From an uncultured Porphyromonadaceae bacterium (lineage in GTDB: Bacteria; Bacteroidota; Bacteroidia; Bacteroidales; Barnesiellaceae), in NCBI GenBank assembly GCA_900538555.1, contig UPYI01000014.1, forward strand, positions 1 through 64,000: 64,000 nucleotides of DNA, written 5' to 3'. The notes below the pieces were generated by a model. It was not told the origin of the DNA, ran no database searches, and was given only the letters and a program-made list of their open reading frames with translations. Within the stretch, counting starts at the first letter, position 1. Every line of letters starts with the position of its first letter. Below, one piece after another: positions 61,717-64,000 of the stretch. The translations under genes and the position numbers were made by a program.

Positions 61717-61939
61717 TGTTTTCGATAAGCCGAGAGCAGAGCCGAACTTGTTCGGTCTATGCCGAGCGAAGAAAAGGTGCATGAATATGAACGTTTTCGA
61801 TAAGTCGAGAGCAGAGTCGAACTTGTTCGATCTATGCCGAGCGAAGAAAAGGTGCATGAATATGAACGTTTTCGATAAGCCGAGAGCAGAGTCGAACTTG
61901 TTCGATCTATGCCGAGCGAAGAAAAGGTGCATGAATATG
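61717..61939 (+). repeat. Family 2 tandem repeat, three 75-base units
   Basis: Units at about 61717, 61791 and 61866. Arms CCGAAC-TT-GTTCGG in unit 1 and TCGAAC-TT-GTTCGA in units 2 and 3, a clean compensatory change. A TATTTTTTG stretch (61675-61683) before unit 1 is a loose -7 match. The array ends 48 bases before the ATG at 61987. Confidence 0.88.
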
Positions 61940-61986
61940 AAACATATCCCGCTGCCGATGTGTTATAACGGATAATAACCGTATAT

Positions 61987-63417
61987 ATGAATGATTTCGT
62001 CTTGTATTTGCGTCGGGCGGTTCTGCTCGTTTTTTGTGCGGTGGCGTGCGGGGAGTCTCTCTGTGCGAGAAAGCCTGTGTTTTATCTGACCGATTCGATT
62101 CCCCGGAGGTGGACTCCGGATACGATGTTTTTGCAGACATTGCCTACCGACGACCGGTGGTGGCGCGATCTGAACGATCCCTGCCTTGATTCGTTGATCT
62201 CGTTGGCAGTGCGGAACAACTACGATGTGCTGGTTGCCGCCAACCGTATTCGTGTAGCCAAAGCCGCTTTGCGGATGCAGCAGAGCGAATATTACCCTTC
62301 GCTCGACTTCTCTGCCGGATGGACCAAGAGCCGGGCGAGCGGTAACCTGACCGGAAGCACGCAACCGAACAGCGAAACGCAATATGCTTCGGGCGATCTG
62401 TCGATGAGCTGGGAAATCGATCTGTTCGGATCGGTGCGGCAGCGGGCGAAGGCGAAAAAGGAATTGTACAGGGCTTCGCGGGAGGAGTACTATGGGGCTA
62501 TGGTGGCTCTTTGTGCGCAGGTTGCTACAACCTACACGATGTTACGAACCTATCAGCAGCAGTATGTGGCTGCCGAGGGACATATCAATTCGCAAAAAGC
62601 GGTCATGCAGATTGTGGAGGCTCGCTATAAAGCGGGATTAGTGTCGCAGTTGGATGTAGCCCAGTCGCGTACGGTGTATTATAATACGCTGGCTTCGCTG
62701 GCGTTATTGGAAGGCAGCATCCAACAGCAGATGAATATATTGGCAGTGTTGTCGGGGCTGTATCCTCATCAGTTGCAGCCGGTGTTGGAGGTGCCTCGTC
62801 CGTTGCCGGAATATCTCCGGTTAGTGAGTGTCGGTGTGCCGATGAATCTCGTACGCCGGCGTCCCGATATCCGGCAGGCGGAACGTACTATTGCTTCGTA
62901 TGCGGCTATGGCAGGGGCATCGCGTTCCGATTTCCTCCCCAAATTGCAGATTAACGGAAGCATCGGGTTTGCCGCACGGGATATGGACCGCCTTTTCCGG
63001 GAGGAGAGCCTTACTTATCAGATTGCCCCGGTATTGACGTGGTCGATATTTCAAGGTACGAGCCGGTTTCAGGCATTGAGTTCGGCAAAAGCCGAAGTGG
63101 AAATCGCGATCGAACAATATAACCAGACGGTATTGACTGCCATGCAGGAGGTGGAGAATGCCATGACAGCTTATACTCATTCGATCAGGCAGATACAGAC
63201 ATTGGAGAAATTGTTGGAAGAGGCGAACCGTGTACTGACACTGGCGATCGACCTGTATAAACGGGGATTGACCGACTATCAGACGGTACTCGATTCGCAA
63301 CGTTCGGTCTTTACTTATCAGAATACGTTTGTTGCCGCGCAGGGAACGACTTTGCGAAATCTTATTTTGTTGTACGAGGCTTTGGGCGGAGGTTGGGATG
63401 CCGCTATGGAAAATTAA
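61987..63417 (+). CDS. Outer membrane efflux protein, NodT type
   Basis: A 476-residue TolC-family channel. Signal segment 1 to about 28 (AVLLVFCAVACGESLCA). NodT signatures: RWWRDLNDPCLDSLI, SWEIDLFGSVRQRAKAKKEL, NLVRRRPDIRQAERTIASY, and an ALGGGW end. No classical lipobox, unlike the channel at 45358. It is the first gene here, with its adaptor 15 bases downstream, so the operon order is reversed compared with 40956-46758. Confidence 0.92.
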   Translation: MNDFVLYLRRAVLLVFCAVACGESLCARKPVFYLTDSIPRRWTPDTMFLQTLPTDDRWWRDLNDPCLDSLISLAVRNNYDVLVAANRIRVAKAALRMQQSEYYPSLDFSAGWTKSRASGNLTGSTQPNSETQYASGDLSMSWEIDLFGSVRQRAKAKKELYRASREEYYGAMVALCAQVATTYTMLRTYQQQYVAAEGHINSQKAVMQIVEARYKAGLVSQLDVAQSRTVYYNTLASLALLEGSIQQQMNILAVLSGLYPHQLQPVLEVPRPLPEYLRLVSVGVPMNLVRRRPDIRQAERTIASYAAMAGASRSDFLPKLQINGSIGFAARDMDRLFREESLTYQIAPVLTWSIFQGTSRFQALSSAKAEVEIAIEQYNQTVLTAMQEVENAMTAYTHSIRQIQTLEKLLEEANRVLTLAIDLYKRGLTDYQTVLDSQRSVFTYQNTFVAAQGTTLRNLILLYEALGGGWDAAMEN

Positions 63418-63432
63418 AAATATAAACGATAT

Positions 63433-64000
63433 ATGAAAACAGTCCAGTTCGTGTCGGCACTGTTGTGCCTGACGGTTTTGTGTGAAACGGCGGTGTCGTG
63501 CCGTTCGTCTTCCCGGGGGCAGGAAGCCGCCGGCTTGCCCGATATTTCCGTCTCCTATCCGGTGGTGGATTCAGTGGTTTTGTACCAGTCTTATCCCGGT
63601 TATCTGTCGTCGTGGAAATCGGTAGATCTGGTAGCTCGGGTAAACGGCTATATCGAAGCAGTCTCTTATGTGTCGGGACAGATGGTCGATTCGGCACAGC
63701 AACTTTTTGTGATCGAACCGACACAATATCAGGATGCGCTGAAACAGGCTCAGTCCAACCTGACTACGGCGAAAGCGCACTATTATTATGCCCGAAACAA
63801 CTATACCCGTATGAAAGAGGCCTCGCGGAGCGATGCGATCAGTACGATCGATCTGATTCAGTCCCGATCGGAGATGGAACAGGCACAGGCGGCGGTGGCG
63901 AGTGCCGAGGCGGCTTTGTCTTCTGCCCGTACGCAACTCGGGTATTGTTATATCCGTGCTCCGTTCAGCGGCTTGGTATCGAAGAATATCTACGGCGAGG
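63433..64000 (+). CDS. RND efflux adaptor lipoprotein, cut by the window end
   Basis: Open from ATG 63433 to the end of the window: 189 residues, 5' complete, 3' missing. Lipoprotein signal with TAVSCRSSS (Cys at about 23). SVDLVARVNGYIEAVSYVSG is the first lipoyl half, YARNNYTRMKEASRSDAIS and AAVASAEAALSSARTQL the coiled-coil hairpin, and GYCYIRAPFSGLVSKNIYG the second lipoyl half. An RND pump gene is expected just beyond. Confidence 0.9.
   Translation, partial: MKTVQFVSALLCLTVLCETAVSCRSSSRGQEAAGLPDISVSYPVVDSVVLYQSYPGYLSSWKSVDLVARVNGYIEAVSYVSGQMVDSAQQLFVIEPTQYQDALKQAQSNLTTAKAHYYYARNNYTRMKEASRSDAISTIDLIQSRSEMEQAQAAVASAEAALSSARTQLGYCYIRAPFSGLVSKNIYGE

Noticed and set aside
61717..61939. Tandem units as a CRISPR array
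   Set aside because: The whole 75-base unit repeats with no unique spacers and no cas genes are present.
61748..61975. Open frame running through the three 75-base units, giving repeated NVFDKPRAESN-type peptides; similar frame at 25790-26143
   Set aside because: 75 is a multiple of three, so the frame stays open by chance; the 14019 array has a 74-base period that breaks it, and selection is on pairing, not on codons.

Overview
The window reads as chromosomal DNA of a gut-type Bacteroidales bacterium; genus Barnesiella or Coprobacter is my best guess, from overall impression only. The supporting signs are promoters of the Bacteroidetes form (TTTG, about 20 bases, TAnnTTTG), an LpxC-FabZ fusion gene, a serine palmitoyltransferase, BspA-type and type IX-sorted surface proteins, several lipoprotein efflux adaptors, Fe/Mn superoxide dismutase and a large oxygen-sensitive-type BcrAD/HgdB protein. 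I see no phage, transposase, rRNA or CRISPR array; one tRNA (Glu, anticodon CTC) is present.

Layout. 1-700: gene-free, pyrimidine-rich. 0.7-7 kb: an Xre-type regulator, a secreted YD-like protein, malate dehydrogenase, a YciO/Sua5-B3/4 pair and a membrane protein. 7-14 kb: a TPR protein, an SDR fused to a zinc ribbon, a TetR regulator and a 1428-residue activase/dehydratase fusion, the last two in one unit with a probable TetR operator. 14.5-19.3 kb: ruvX, def, the ABC-F factor ettA and an ECF sigma operon. 19.4-25.8 kb: a TolC-MacA-MacB efflux operon that also carries its LytS/LytTR two-component system. 26-37 kb: AspT/YidE-type and NhaC transporters, MFS pump, tRNA, sodB, floA/nfeD. 37-50 kb: a BspA-like surface protein, a Crp/Fnr regulator beside an RND pump operon, an extra lpxA paralogue and a secreted adhesin-like protein. 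50-57 kb: spt and the lpxD-lpxCfabZ-lpxA cluster. 57-64 kb: nspC, a UvrD-type helicase, an aldehyde dehydrogenase and the start of a third efflux operon cut by the window end.

Most of the unexplained structure is between genes. (i) Two near-identical short minus-strand transcription units (about 3199-3271 and 14270-14338), each with its own TATATTTG box, a palindrome at the -33 region and a U-tract terminator, look like a paralogous small RNA family. (ii) A 74-75 bp repeat, often in tandem, lies just before start codons, nearly always on the sense strand of the next gene, and holds a hairpin with compensatory base changes. (iii) A different, about 150 bp repeat ending in a long hairpin sits mostly after genes. 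(iv) A promoter-bearing repeat with a conserved spacer lies before two genes. Together they suggest this genome reuses a small set of dispersed regulatory cassettes.

Promoter, operator and transcription-start statements are read from motifs only; all homology calls are from recognised motifs and protein layout, not from a database search.
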